A stretch of 64,000 nucleotides of DNA from Nitrobacter sp035546855 (lineage in GTDB: Bacteria; Pseudomonadota; Alphaproteobacteria; Rhizobiales; Xanthobacteraceae), in the NCBI GenBank assembly GCA_035546855.1, contig DASZVY010000004.1:25774-89773 (forward strand), in the 5' to 3' direction. This document shows positions 26,847 to 35,559 of this stretch, one piece after another. The notes below the pieces were generated by a model, which saw nothing but the letters and a program-made list of their open reading frames with translations, was not told where the DNA came from and searched no databases. The first letter of the stretch is position 1. Every line of letters starts with the position of its first letter. Position numbers and translations under genes: made by a program.

Positions 26847-28544
26847 TCAGAAGCCCATCGACTTCTTTAGATCCTGATCGATCCAAGCGCGCGCCCAGAC
26901 CGGCGCATCACGCCGAGCGGAGACCGAAATCTCACCATAGTAATTCTTGACCCACGGCCACCATACCGTGAACGAGCGCGGCCTGGGCAGAAACAGGAAT
27001 GGCGCTCGCGCGGTCATCTCATTGGTGAGCGCGGCGACGCCCTTCTTGACCTTGTCCGGGTCCCTCTCCTGCTGGATGGTGTCGAGTGCCGCATCGACCT
27101 TCGGGTCGTTGACGCGGGCCGAATTCCAGACGGAAGAGGACCGGTACAGTTTCTCGATTGAGGCCGTCGGATTGCTCATGCCTGCGAAATGCCAATAGCC
27201 GGGGCCGTGCTTGCCGGTGGTCATCAGACTGAGAAACGCTCCATACTCCTTTGGCTCGATGGTCATCTTTACGCCGATTGCCGACAGATATCCGGCTACA
27301 ATCTGCGCTTTCTTTAGCTGCTCAGGGAAGCTCGGAACCTGTGCCTTGAACTCGAAACCATTCGCAAGACCCGCTTCGGCGAGGAGCTTCTTGGCCTTGG
27401 CCGGATCGTACTGGAGAACCTCCCGGGCATCGTTCGGCATCTTTTCGGGCGGCGTGAAATAGCCTTCCCAAGTTTCGTCCATCGGCAGGTGCGGAAAGTC
27501 GGCGTGGCCGCCATAGATCTGCTTCGAGATGGCGGCCCGGTCGACCGCGAGATTCAAGGCGAGACGCACCTTCGGGTTGTCGAAGGGTGGTGCATCGACC
27601 CGCATTGCCAGTGCCTCACCCGCATAGTCGGGGTGTTCGACGACTTTGATTTTATCTCGGATCGGTGCCAGCGATTTGAGCTCGTCCCAGCTAATATTCG
27701 TCATGACATCGATCTTGCCAGTGCGGAAGGCGGCTAGGCGTGTCTGTGAATCCGCGATCGTCCGCATCACAAGCTTATCGACGAATGGGATCTTGTAAGG
27801 TTTGCCGTCGATCGTCTCGCGGTCCCAGTACTCCTTGTTAGCCTGATAATCCCCGAAGGCCCCGGCCTCATACCGCGTCAACCGGAAGGGACCCGTGCCG
27901 CAGGCATTCTGCCAGTTGCCAGCACCGCCGTTAGGGGCCTCCGTGATCTCTTTGGGATAGATGCCGGCGTAATAGCCGTAGCCGAGGCGGTACTTCCACT
28001 CCGAGTTGTACTCCTTCAGGAAGAAGGTCACCTGGTGCGGTCCCGTCTCCTCGGCCCTGTCGATGAAGGAAAAATAGACTTTGTTCGCCTTCGGACTAGC
28101 GACGAGACGGTTATACGCGAACACGACGTCTTTGGCGGTAAAGTCGCGCGCTTCCATGATGCCTTTGCAGGCCTGCCATTTCACGTTCTTGCGCAGGTTG
28201 ATAACGATCGAGAGCGGTTTGTCGACGACCTCCCAGCTCTCTGCGAGTTCGCCGCGCAGCACGTCGTCGCTGAGCCAGGCCTCGCTGAAAAAGTTGTTCT
28301 TCCCGCCGCCACGTACGCCTTTGCTTAGATCGCCCACCATCAACTGCTCCATGTAGGGCCCAGCATCGATAGAGACCTTCCAGTTCCAGTCGGCGGGATC
28401 CCACGACAACGCCGCAATCCCCGGGGAGTAAGGAACGATGGTCAGCGTGCCACCGTATTTGGGTTCCTGGGCGCTCACGGCTTGGGTCGCAATCACAGTC
28501 CCGAGCGCGATAACCGCCATAGTTCCGAGATGTCGGCCTACCAT
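26847..28544 (-). CDS. ABC transporter substrate-binding protein, oligopeptide (SBP family 5) type
   Basis: A 565-residue periplasmic binding protein. Residues 1-25 form a Sec signal ending TQAVSAQ. The mature part has the family-5 features: an early GGTLTIVPYSPG, DFTAKDVVFAYNRL near 128-141, and KVRLALNLAVDRAAISKQIYGG near 322-343. It would present the solute to the DppB/DppC-like permeases. The family binds peptides but also nickel, cello-oligosaccharides, glutathione and other compounds, so the name does not give the ligand. It lies second from the middle of the operon, after the two permease genes. Confidence 0.9.
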   Translation of the reverse strand: MVGRHLGTMAVIALGTVIATQAVSAQEPKYGGTLTIVPYSPGIAALSWDPADWNWKVSIDAGPYMEQLMVGDLSKGVRGGGKNNFFSEAWLSDDVLRGELAESWEVVDKPLSIVINLRKNVKWQACKGIMEARDFTAKDVVFAYNRLVASPKANKVYFSFIDRAEETGPHQVTFFLKEYNSEWKYRLGYGYYAGIYPKEITEAPNGGAGNWQNACGTGPFRLTRYEAGAFGDYQANKEYWDRETIDGKPYKIPFVDKLVMRTIADSQTRLAAFRTGKIDVMTNISWDELKSLAPIRDKIKVVEHPDYAGEALAMRVDAPPFDNPKVRLALNLAVDRAAISKQIYGGHADFPHLPMDETWEGYFTPPEKMPNDAREVLQYDPAKAKKLLAEAGLANGFEFKAQVPSFPEQLKKAQIVAGYLSAIGVKMTIEPKEYGAFLSLMTTGKHGPGYWHFAGMSNPTASIEKLYRSSSVWNSARVNDPKVDAALDTIQQERDPDKVKKGVAALTNEMTARAPFLFLPRPRSFTVWWPWVKNYYGEISVSARRDAPVWARAWIDQDLKKSMGF

Positions 28545-28577
28545 TCCTTGCTCCTCCTTAGTGTTATGGTTTTTCGC

Positions 28578-29480
28578 TCAATTGCGCACTATTCCGCGTG
28601 GATCGAGAAGATCGCGGAGAGAGTCTCCGAAGATGTTCACGCAAAAAACGATCAGAGTTATCGCGAGGCCAGGGGCCGCGACCATCCAGACGTTCTCGAA
28701 CATGTAAGGGCGGGCATCGCTCAGCATACGGCCCCACGCGGGTGCGGGCGGTGGCACACCAAGACCAAGGAAGCTGAGACTCGATTCGGCCAGGATCACG
28801 CCGCCGAGGCGCGTGGTGTAAAGCACGATGAGGGGCGCGGCGATCGTCGGCAGGATGTGCCGGAGAATAATGTGCCAGTTACCGGCGCCGAAGGAATGGC
28901 CCGCCTGCACGTACAGTTGCTCGCGCGCCGACAGGACCGCGCCGCGTACGATGCGCGAACCGGCAACGCCGTAGAGGATGCCGAGGAGGGCGATGATCTG
29001 CACGATCCCGGGGCCGAGAACCGCGACGCCCGCGATCAGCACGATTAGGTCGGGAAAGCTCTGCCAGGTATCGACGAACCGCTGAACCAGGGCATCGAGA
29101 CGTCCGCCGAAATACCCGGACAGAACCCCGAGCGTGACCGATAGGGCGAGCGATAGCAGCGCGGCGGTGATACAGACGATAACGGAAGTACGGGCTCCAT
29201 AGATGATGCGGCTGAGGATGTCGCGTCCGAGTTCGTCTGTGCCGAGGTGGTGCGACCAGGACGGCCCTTGCATCAGCGATGTAAGGTCGATCGCGTCGAA
29301 GTCGTACGGTGCGATCCAAGGTGCCAAGAGTGCGCAGACCACGATCGCGGCGAGAAGGCCGGCGCAAACCGTTCCGAGGATATCCTGCTTAAAAAGGCGA
29401 CTGAAGAAAGTCCTGACGGGTGCTGCCCAAGCGCCTCGCCCGGGACCTGTTTCGATCTTCAGAGGTGACTCGATAGTCAT
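28578..29480 (-). CDS. ABC transporter permease (DppC/OppC type)
   Basis: A 300-residue permease. A 30-residue cytoplasmic lead is followed by the first membrane helix near GTVCAGLLAAIVVCALLAPW, then the OppC N-domain motif HHLGTDELGRDILSRIIYGA near residues 75-95 and at least five further helices. The ATPase-contact region is YVQAGHSFGAGNWHIILRHI near 190-210. Four bases separate it from the dppB-like gene upstream, so the two permeases are translated together. It forms the channel with that partner. Confidence 0.9.
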   Translation of the reverse strand: MTIESPLKIETGPGRGAWAAPVRTFFSRLFKQDILGTVCAGLLAAIVVCALLAPWIAPYDFDAIDLTSLMQGPSWSHHLGTDELGRDILSRIIYGARTSVIVCITAALLSLALSVTLGVLSGYFGGRLDALVQRFVDTWQSFPDLIVLIAGVAVLGPGIVQIIALLGILYGVAGSRIVRGAVLSAREQLYVQAGHSFGAGNWHIILRHILPTIAAPLIVLYTTRLGGVILAESSLSFLGLGVPPPAPAWGRMLSDARPYMFENVWMVAAPGLAITLIVFCVNIFGDSLRDLLDPRGIVRN

Positions 29481-29484
29481 GCGT

Positions 29485-30453
29485 TCAGCCCTGACGAATC
29501 TTGGGATCTAGGAGGGCGTAGCTGATGTCGACGAGCAGGTTGATCGTCATTACGCCGACGCCCACGAGAAGAAAGATGCCCGTAATGACCGGATAGTCCC
29601 GCTGCGACACCGCCATCAGGAGTAGTTGGCCCATACCGGAGATCACGAAGATCTGCTCAATCACGACCGCGCCACCGATCAGCAGGGGCAACTGCAACCC
29701 GACGATGGTTATGACCGGCAGAAGCGCGTTTTTGAGGACATGGCGCAGGACGACCGTCCGCTCGTCGAGACCCTTGCTCCAAGCTGTACGGACATAATCC
29801 TGGCGCATGACTTCGAGGACCATGGTGCGGGTCATCCGCATCGTCACTCCCGACAAGGCGATGCCGAGGACGATGGCGGGCGGCACCATCTGGCGGAGGC
29901 TAAGGAGGGGATCGTCGGTCAGCCGAACATATTGCACGGTCGGAGCGATCCCCCAGAGCATCGCCGGCACGACCACCACTAATGTCCCGAGCCAAAAAGG
30001 CGGGACGGACAGGGCCGTGATGGCAAAGACACGGCCGAGATAATCGACCGGCTTGTTTTGCCGGATCGCCGAGATGATCCCGACGGGCAGCGCGATCAAG
30101 AGCGCGAATATCATGGCCAGCACGCCTAGATACAGAGTAATCGGCATGCGCTCGGCGACGAGGCGGGTGACGCTATCTCCCGTCCAAAGCGAGCGACCGA
30201 AATCTCCGTGGAACACAATCGAGCTGATCCAGTGCCAATATTGTACAAGGACCGGCTGATCGAGCCCGAGTGCCTTGATAAGATCTTCGCGGGTCTGGAC
30301 GCTGGCCGAGATGTCGTTCTGCGACATCATCATGTCGATCGTGTTTCCCGGTATCAGGCGAATGGCCGAGAACACAATAACGCTCGCTAACAGGAAGGTC
30401 GGCACAAGGGCGACAAGGCGACGAATTAGATATCTCAGCATGACGCGGTCCAT
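29485..30453 (-). CDS. ABC transporter permease (DppB/OppB type)
   Basis: A 322-residue permease beginning with MLRYLIRRLVALVPTFLLAS, typical of DppB. It has six membrane helices and the coupling region YVRTAWSKGLDERTVVLRHV near residues 220-240. It is the first gene of the leftward operon, reading from a promoter region with operator site 6 at 30597. A second ATG four codons in could be the real start. The operon order permease-permease-SBP-ATPase-ATPase differs from the classical SBP-first order. Confidence 0.9.
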   Translation of the reverse strand: MDRVMLRYLIRRLVALVPTFLLASVIVFSAIRLIPGNTIDMMMSQNDISASVQTREDLIKALGLDQPVLVQYWHWISSIVFHGDFGRSLWTGDSVTRLVAERMPITLYLGVLAMIFALLIALPVGIISAIRQNKPVDYLGRVFAITALSVPPFWLGTLVVVVPAMLWGIAPTVQYVRLTDDPLLSLRQMVPPAIVLGIALSGVTMRMTRTMVLEVMRQDYVRTAWSKGLDERTVVLRHVLKNALLPVITIVGLQLPLLIGGAVVIEQIFVISGMGQLLLMAVSQRDYPVITGIFLLVGVGVMTINLLVDISYALLDPKIRQG

Positions 30454-30596
30454 TGGAGGGCGCGCTCACCATGCAGATTGGCTTGGTCCGACAGCACCAC
30501 GCTCTTGTCCCTCTCTATGTGAAAAAGGCCGCTGAACGCCCGCTCATCAAAAAATGAGGTGAGTTCTCTATTTGCAGATCAGTTGCAATCTGGCAC

Positions 30597-30616
30597 ATCC
30601 AATCTGGTCATACCAT
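30597..30616. promoter_or_regulatory. Cargo operator site 6 (FCD/GntR-type)
   Basis: ATCCAATCTGGTCATACCAT, 144 bases upstream of the dipeptide-type permease gene. TGGT, CAT and ACCA match the shared core; the left half-site is TCCA. The 360-base gap 30454-30813 otherwise holds only site 7 and no gene I can support. Confidence 0.7.
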
Positions 30617-30719
30617 TCAAGCGTGCTCTTGGCGGCGGTGTCAAGGCGAATGTTGTCGCGGTGGCGTAGCTCCGGGTGCTTATCAATTCCGAGAAATCAT
30701 TGACTGACCTAATTGGATA

Positions 30720-30739
30720 TGCCAATTTGGTCCAACCAG
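30720..30739. promoter_or_regulatory. Cargo operator site 7 (FCD/GntR-type)
   Basis: TGCCAATTTGGTCCAACCAG, 74 bases upstream of the AGPS-like flavoprotein gene. It has TGGT, CCA and ACCA. It is the second site in the divergent region, so each direction has its own copy. Confidence 0.7.
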
Positions 30740-30813
30740 ATCGCGATGTTTCCCGAAACGCATGCGCACCTGGATGATTTAATTGACGTCGAAATCTCGA
30801 AGGAGGACGCGCC

Positions 30814-32466
30814 GTGGCGAAGGAAAAGAGCGGCTACTATGGTCAGCGAAGGAAATTCTGGTCGTGGGGATATGAAGGTGAAGATAATTCCCAAGAAGAA
30901 ATCCGTACCATGCGAGATCGCGTGGAGCAGCGGCTTGGAATTAAAGACATCGAAGTTCTGTCAGACCCGACTCTAGATGAGATTGAACTTTATCCGTCGC
31001 GCATAAAGATCCCACGAACGCTGGAGGATTTCTGCACCTCGGAAAAATGGGACAGAATTGTTCATACGTATGGTAAGGGTTTCAAGGACATGACCCTTAT
31101 CTACCGGCGCGATTTTAAGAAGGCTCCGGACGTCGTGGCCTATCCGCGCGACGAAGAAGACATCGCCGCTATCTTCGACTGGTGCGGGGAAAATGGTTAT
31201 GCATGCATACCGTATGGCGGCGGATCGAGCGTCACCGGCGGCTTCTGGGGTCCCGAGCGCGACGCCTTTCCCGGCGTCGTCGTAATCGACTTGGGCAACC
31301 TCAACAAGATTCTCGAAGTCGACCCCGTGTCACGCTGCGCGCGGATCCAGGCCGGCATTCTCGGTCCGGCTCTGGAAGAGCAACTGAAGCCGCATGGCCT
31401 CACCCTGCGCCATATTCCGCAATCGTGGGAATTCTCATCGCTGGGCGGTTGGATCGCGACTCGCTCGTCCGGTCACTATGCGACCCATCTCACGCATATT
31501 GACGACATGGTAGAAAGCCTGCGCGTGGTCACGCCGGCGGGAACGATCCAGAACCGCCGGCTGCCAGGCTCGGGTGCGGGACCCAATCCGGATCGGCTGT
31601 TCATCGGGTCTGAGGGCTCGCTGGGCATCATCACCGATGCATGGATGCGTTTACAGGGGCGTGTGAAATTCCGTGCGAATGCATCGATCTCATTCAAGAC
31701 GTTCTATCAAGGTGCCAAGGCCGTCCGTCAGATCACCCAAGCAGGACTATTCCCGGCGAACTGTCGTTATCTGGACGAGCAGGACGCCAAATTCTACGGC
31801 GCTGGAGACGGCACCGATTCGGTCTTGTTGCTGGGCTTCGAATCCGCCGACCATCCGATGGACGCGTGGCTGGAGCGCAGCCTCGAAATCTGCAAGGACT
31901 TCGGTGGCGTCGTGAAGCAACGCGCGGGAACTGCGGACAACGCGCTGGAGACCAGCCGTAGCGGGCCGCAGGGTAGCTGGCGGCACCAGTTCAGGTATCT
32001 GCCCCGGCTGATGCATACGCGCGCCGCGATGGGAATCGTCAGCTTCACGTTCGAAACTGCCTACACTTGGGATAAGTTCGAAGAAGTCGATACCGAGATC
32101 ATGCGACGCATGCGGAAAGCCCAGAAGGAAAATCTTGGCGGCGGCATCGTCTGCCGTAGGTTCTCCTTCCTGTATCCGGACGGCCCGGCCCCTTACTATT
32201 CGGTCATGGCTCCTTCGACACATGCCAACAGCCTTGAAGCCTATACGATGCTCCACGACGTGGCGTCAGATGCGCTACTTGAACTCGGCGCCACCATCAC
32301 GCACCATCATGCTGTCGGCAAATCGTTCCGTCCTTGGTACGACAAGGAAGTCGATCCGTTGTTCCGCCGTGTGCTGGCAGCCGCCAAGACCGAACTGGAC
32401 CCGAAGTGGATGTTGAATCCTGGGCTTATCGTTGACAAGCCAGCAGGGCTAAAGATCGTCGGATAG
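30814..32466 (+). CDS. FAD-binding oxidase, alkylglycerone-phosphate synthase (AGPS)-like
   Basis: A 550-residue VAO/PCMH flavoprotein. The FAD pyrophosphate loop CIPYGGGSSVTGGFWGP lies near 130-146, then HIPQSWEFSSLGGWIATRSS near 202-222 and FIGSEGSLGIITDAWMRL near 265-285. The C-terminal His497-499 in HHHAVGK correspond to the HHH motif that is essential in AGPS, the enzyme that makes the ether bond of ether lipids. The overall length and motif order fit AGPS-like proteins better than GlcD. Whether it makes or breaks an ether, or oxidises a hydroxyacid, is not known. The GTG start has AAGGAGG eight bases upstream. A glutathione S-transferase gene follows after 13 bases. Confidence 0.82.
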   Translation: MAKEKSGYYGQRRKFWSWGYEGEDNSQEEIRTMRDRVEQRLGIKDIEVLSDPTLDEIELYPSRIKIPRTLEDFCTSEKWDRIVHTYGKGFKDMTLIYRRDFKKAPDVVAYPRDEEDIAAIFDWCGENGYACIPYGGGSSVTGGFWGPERDAFPGVVVIDLGNLNKILEVDPVSRCARIQAGILGPALEEQLKPHGLTLRHIPQSWEFSSLGGWIATRSSGHYATHLTHIDDMVESLRVVTPAGTIQNRRLPGSGAGPNPDRLFIGSEGSLGIITDAWMRLQGRVKFRANASISFKTFYQGAKAVRQITQAGLFPANCRYLDEQDAKFYGAGDGTDSVLLLGFESADHPMDAWLERSLEICKDFGGVVKQRAGTADNALETSRSGPQGSWRHQFRYLPRLMHTRAAMGIVSFTFETAYTWDKFEEVDTEIMRRMRKAQKENLGGGIVCRRFSFLYPDGPAPYYSVMAPSTHANSLEAYTMLHDVASDALLELGATITHHHAVGKSFRPWYDKEVDPLFRRVLAAAKTELDPKWMLNPGLIVDKPAGLKIVG

Positions 32467-32479
32467 GGATTTTCCAGCT

Positions 32480-33160
32480 ATGATTGATCTATACTTCTGG
32501 CCAACCCCCAACGGGTATAAAGCAGCTATAATGCTGGCAGAGTTGGACTTGGAGTATCGTGTAATTCCGGTTGATATAACGGCAGGTCAGCAGTTTCATC
32601 CGGAATTCCTGAAGATCAATCCAAACAACAAAGTGCCGGCCATCGTGGATCACGATGGCCCGCACAACAAGCCTTATGCTGTTTTTGAATCCGCGGTCGT
32701 TCTGATCTATCTTGCAGAAAAGTTCGGTAAATTCCTTTCTCAGGATCCGGAGAAACGCTACGATACGTTAAAGTGGCTTGTCTTTCAGAATACGACGATG
32801 GGTCCAATGCTGGGCCAAGCACACCACTTCATGGTGTATGCGACCGAGAAGATCGATTACGCCATCGAACGTTATGATCGGGAAGTTGGCCGAATATACA
32901 ACATTCTCGAGAAGCGCCTTGGCGAATCTGAATATCTCGCCGGCGAGTATTCTATCGCTGACATCAGCACATTCCCTTGGGTTCGCACGCGAAAGCTGCA
33001 TCGACGCGAGTTGTCGGAGTACCCGAACATTGATCGATGGTACCAGGCGATCAAAGACCGTCCGGGGGTTCGGGCGGGCATAAACACGTTGTCCGACAGC
33101 AAACAATGGGAAGCGAAGCCGGGCACCGAGGCCTGGAAGAATATGTTTGGAAAGAACTGA
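32480..33160 (+). CDS. Glutathione S-transferase, YfcG/Ure2p-like (nu class)
   Basis: A 226-residue two-domain GST. The thioredoxin-like half begins IDLYFWPTPNGYKAAIMLAE, includes the cis-Pro in NKVPAIVDHDG near 50-60 and the glutathione-binding ESAVVLIYLAEKFG near 72-85. The helical half has GQAHHF near 112-117 and YSIADISTFPWVRT near 160-173. It resembles E. coli YfcG and YghU, which act as disulfide-bond oxidoreductases and bind glutathione without a classic Tyr/Ser. It is in one operon with the AGPS-like gene. With glutathione reductase at 15091 it points to a glutathione-dependent reaction such as ether or thioether cleavage, by analogy with Lig beta-etherases, which is inference only. 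Confidence 0.88.
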   Translation: MIDLYFWPTPNGYKAAIMLAELDLEYRVIPVDITAGQQFHPEFLKINPNNKVPAIVDHDGPHNKPYAVFESAVVLIYLAEKFGKFLSQDPEKRYDTLKWLVFQNTTMGPMLGQAHHFMVYATEKIDYAIERYDREVGRIYNILEKRLGESEYLAGEYSIADISTFPWVRTRKLHRRELSEYPNIDRWYQAIKDRPGVRAGINTLSDSKQWEAKPGTEAWKNMFGKN

Positions 33161-33287
33161 AGTTCGTAACAATCAAAAGGGAGCGTCGACTCAAATGGCT
33201 AACTGGGTAAAGGCCGCTCTTACGAAAGATGGGTCGGATGATAGCATTCAGCAGCTCAATATCGACGGATGTAAAGTTGCGCTCTAG

Positions 33288-33853
33288 CGGGATGCCTATC
33301 CATGGCAGAAGTATCCCCAGGCTGAGTCTATCAACGCATTCGCGCGGGTATCGGTGCGGCAATGAGCCAAGATCCGACCAAAAGCGAGCGTTGAAGCGAA
33401 GCGGCTCGCTGGACTTCGCGAAGCGGCTGCGGCGATGAAGCTGAGTTATTGGGCCGATCAGATCGATATTCAGATCGAGGTCGTGCAAGGTCTTACAGCT
33501 TTTGCTGAAGGCGAGCGCGATGAGGGTATTACATGCTGGGCCACGCGGCGGATCGCGAAGATGCGAGTGCTAAAAGTGTCGTCACGCCAGGACCAATTGT
33601 TCCGGCGCGAGAGATATTGGCGATGATACTTGAGCGTGACGGTAAACCGGCTGACGCTCTCGCTGAATTCGAAAAAGTGCTTCAGCACCAACCTAATCGA
33701 TACCGCGCGATCGCGGGAGCGGCAGAATGTGCCAAGCGAGCAAGCAATGAGCAGAAAGCAGTCTTCTACTCGAAGCAACTGCTCGAGCTGGCCAAGCATG
33801 CGGATAGCCCACGACCTGAGATCGCTGAGGCAAAGCGCACGCTCGGGATGTAA
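33288..33853 (+). pseudogene. Decayed TPR-repeat protein gene (C-terminal part)
   Basis: Reading across three frames gives a continuous protein-like tail: RDAYPWQKYPQAESINAFAR, then GIGAAMSQDPTKSER, KRLAGLREAAAAMKLSYWAD, and finally ILAMILERDGKPADALAEFE to a stop at 33853. The last 90 residues look like tetratricopeptide repeats near the end of a secreted or periplasmic TPR protein. At least three frameshifts and a stop separate the pieces, so it cannot be expressed. No N-terminal part is visible; a 30-codon frame at 33195-33287 just upstream may or may not belong to it. Confidence 0.6.
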
Positions 33854-33886
33854 GGCAATAGTTTCTGGTGCCGGTTTCTGGATGCC

Positions 33887-34331
33887 TTGGAAAAGCAAAC
33901 CGAGGAGAATATCAGACGCGAACTGACAGGTTTCGAGCCCACGTCTTGGCTGATGTATCCAAAGGTGTTCAGCGACTATGCTTCGGCTCAGACGGAATAT
34001 GGTCCGGTCAGGCCTGCTAACGCCAGTCTATTTCTATGGTATGAAGTCGAGGACGAGATCCTCGTCGATATCGAACGCAGCAAGATGCTTGTCATTCGCT
34101 GTCTGTCCATCGGTGACGTCGATGAGAAGGGCATGGCGCCAATGCCGGCGTCGTGTCCACGGTGGCGGTTGCGACTGGACGATCGGTCAATTCCGGAGAT
34201 GTGCTGCTATCGATCTAGGTCGTGAAAATGGAGACGGTACTATACGCCGATTGCGATGGACCGTCGCCGAAGTGCTGGTGCGCGCCAGCGATCAGATCGA
34301 CGCAAAGGGTCTGTTGATTGTTTACGGCTGA
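33887..34331 (+). pseudogene. Decayed pyruvate carboxylase fragment (C-terminal end)
   Basis: The plus strand holds pieces of the C-terminal part of pyruvate carboxylase. PTSWLMYPKVFSDYASAQ is followed, in another frame, by LLTPVYFYGM, then back to EVEDEILVDIERSKMLVIRC and IGDVDEKGM. An internal deletion follows, then GVVSTVAVATGRSVNSGDVL, and the biotin-attachment region reduced to VKMETVLYAD after an in-frame TAG. The normal end IDAKGLLIVYG is present before TGA. Only about 150 of more than 1,100 residues remain. This is debris carried in with the cargo and not a functional enzyme. Confidence 0.75.
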
Positions 34332-34502
34332 TTTGGGCAGTTAAGTAGATGAGAGGTGTGCCCGCAAAAGTATGACTCAAATCGGAGAGATGATAGCTCG
34401 CAGACAGGATGAAGGTTGTAGGACGGAAGAACATAGGTAACACATATCTGCGGAATTGCCGAGTTATGCACGACATAGGGACGGCAGAAAGGCAGGACAG
34501 GA

Positions 34503-35408
34503 TTGGATCTGCGTCACCTTCGCTACATTATCGCAAGCGCTCGGAATGGCAGCTTCAGCGCCGCCGCACAAGAACTCAATGTAAGGCAGCCGATCGTCAG
34601 CAAGCGCGTGAAAGAAGTGGAAGACGAGTTTGGCGTCTGTCTTTTCGACCGTTCAAAGTCAGGGGCCAGCCTCACGGCCGCTGGCGAAGCATTCGTCGTC
34701 ATCGCGCAGCGCATCATTGAGGATACGGAGCGACTGGGTGAGCAGACGAAAGCGAGCGGTGCTGGACGCGTCGGCCGCATCGTCGTCGGTTTTTATATGT
34801 CATTGTCAACCGGCTCACTACGAGCAGCGTTGCACAATTTCAGAAAATGCTATCGCGAGATCGATATCGAACCATTCGAGGCGCCGTACACCGAGCTTGC
34901 AGCCGGCCTTCATGCTGGCAGGATTGACGTTGCCATTCTGTTAGGAGACCCTGGTAGATGCGACATTTTTAACTCCCTTGCGATGCGATCTGAGCTTCTT
35001 GTCGTCGCGTTGCCGAAAGACCACCCTCTCGCGGATCGGCCATTTGTCTACTGGCCGGAACTGAAAGGTGAGCGGTTCCTGGTCAGTCACCACGACCCGG
35101 GACCGGATATTCGCATTATTCTCGAACGCTATTTGGCTGCTCCGTCAGATCACCCCGAGATTCTGATGAGGTCTTTGAGTCGCGAGAGTATACTAAGCGA
35201 GGTCGGCAGCGGGGAGGGTATTAGCCTGCAATGCGAGACGGCCGCCGGACTGACCGATCTCGGCATTGTTTTCAAACCGGTGCATGATGGCAACGGCTTG
35301 ACCCGTCTGGGCTACATGGCGTGTTGGAAACCGACCAACACCAATCCGGTTGTGAAGACGTTTATCGATTTCATTGACTCAAGCACTGATTCGTTCGAGT
35401 CGCATTAG
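34503..35408 (+). CDS. LysR-family transcriptional regulator upstream of trbB
   Basis: A 301-residue LysR-type regulator. The helix-turn-helix is in residues 5-60, with GSFSAAAQELNVRQPIVSKR and FGVCLFDRSKSGASLTAAG. A periplasmic-binding-like effector domain covers about 90-295. The start is TTG at 34503 with AGGACAGG upstream. It is read in the same direction as trbB, 151 bases ahead of it. LysR genes next to tra/trb blocks are seen in other Rhizobiales elements, so it probably belongs to the transfer module and not to the catabolic cargo. It could bind the CTACG repeats in front of trbB and traG. Confidence 0.85.
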   Translation: MDLRHLRYIIASARNGSFSAAAQELNVRQPIVSKRVKEVEDEFGVCLFDRSKSGASLTAAGEAFVVIAQRIIEDTERLGEQTKASGAGRVGRIVVGFYMSLSTGSLRAALHNFRKCYREIDIEPFEAPYTELAAGLHAGRIDVAILLGDPGRCDIFNSLAMRSELLVVALPKDHPLADRPFVYWPELKGERFLVSHHDPGPDIRIILERYLAAPSDHPEILMRSLSRESILSEVGSGEGISLQCETAAGLTDLGIVFKPVHDGNGLTRLGYMACWKPTNTNPVVKTFIDFIDSSTDSFESH

Positions 35409-35444
35409 CCGACATTCTTCGACCGGATTTACCGCCGAACATTT

Positions 35445-35490
35445 CAAGTATTTTTTCGACGGCCTACGATGAGCTACGGCAAACTACGAC
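35445..35490 (+). promoter_or_regulatory. trb box: CTACG direct repeats with 10-bp period upstream of trbB
   Basis: CAAGT at 35445-35449 and a T-run ending TTCGA are followed by CTACG at 35464, 35474 and 35484, exactly 10 bases apart. Positions relative to CAAGT are the same as in the copy upstream of traG (2192-2235). Three repeats are perfect here. It is a likely binding site for a regulator shared by the two transfer operons. Confidence 0.6.
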
Positions 35491-35559
35491 GTTTCAGATA
35501 AATCCTGTTGCCCATCTGTAAGTTCTGCATTTCTTGATTGTCCCCATCGTCATCCGATC

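Noticed and set aside
33195..33287. 30-codon frame MANWVKAALTK... with AAGGGAG upstream
   Set aside because: Too short and unlike anything known; it borders the decayed TPR gene and may be its broken start.
35464..35488. Short direct repeats as a possible CRISPR or oriT iteron
   Set aside because: Units are five bases with five-base gaps and recur only in front of traG, which fits a regulator site better; no nick-site pattern seen.
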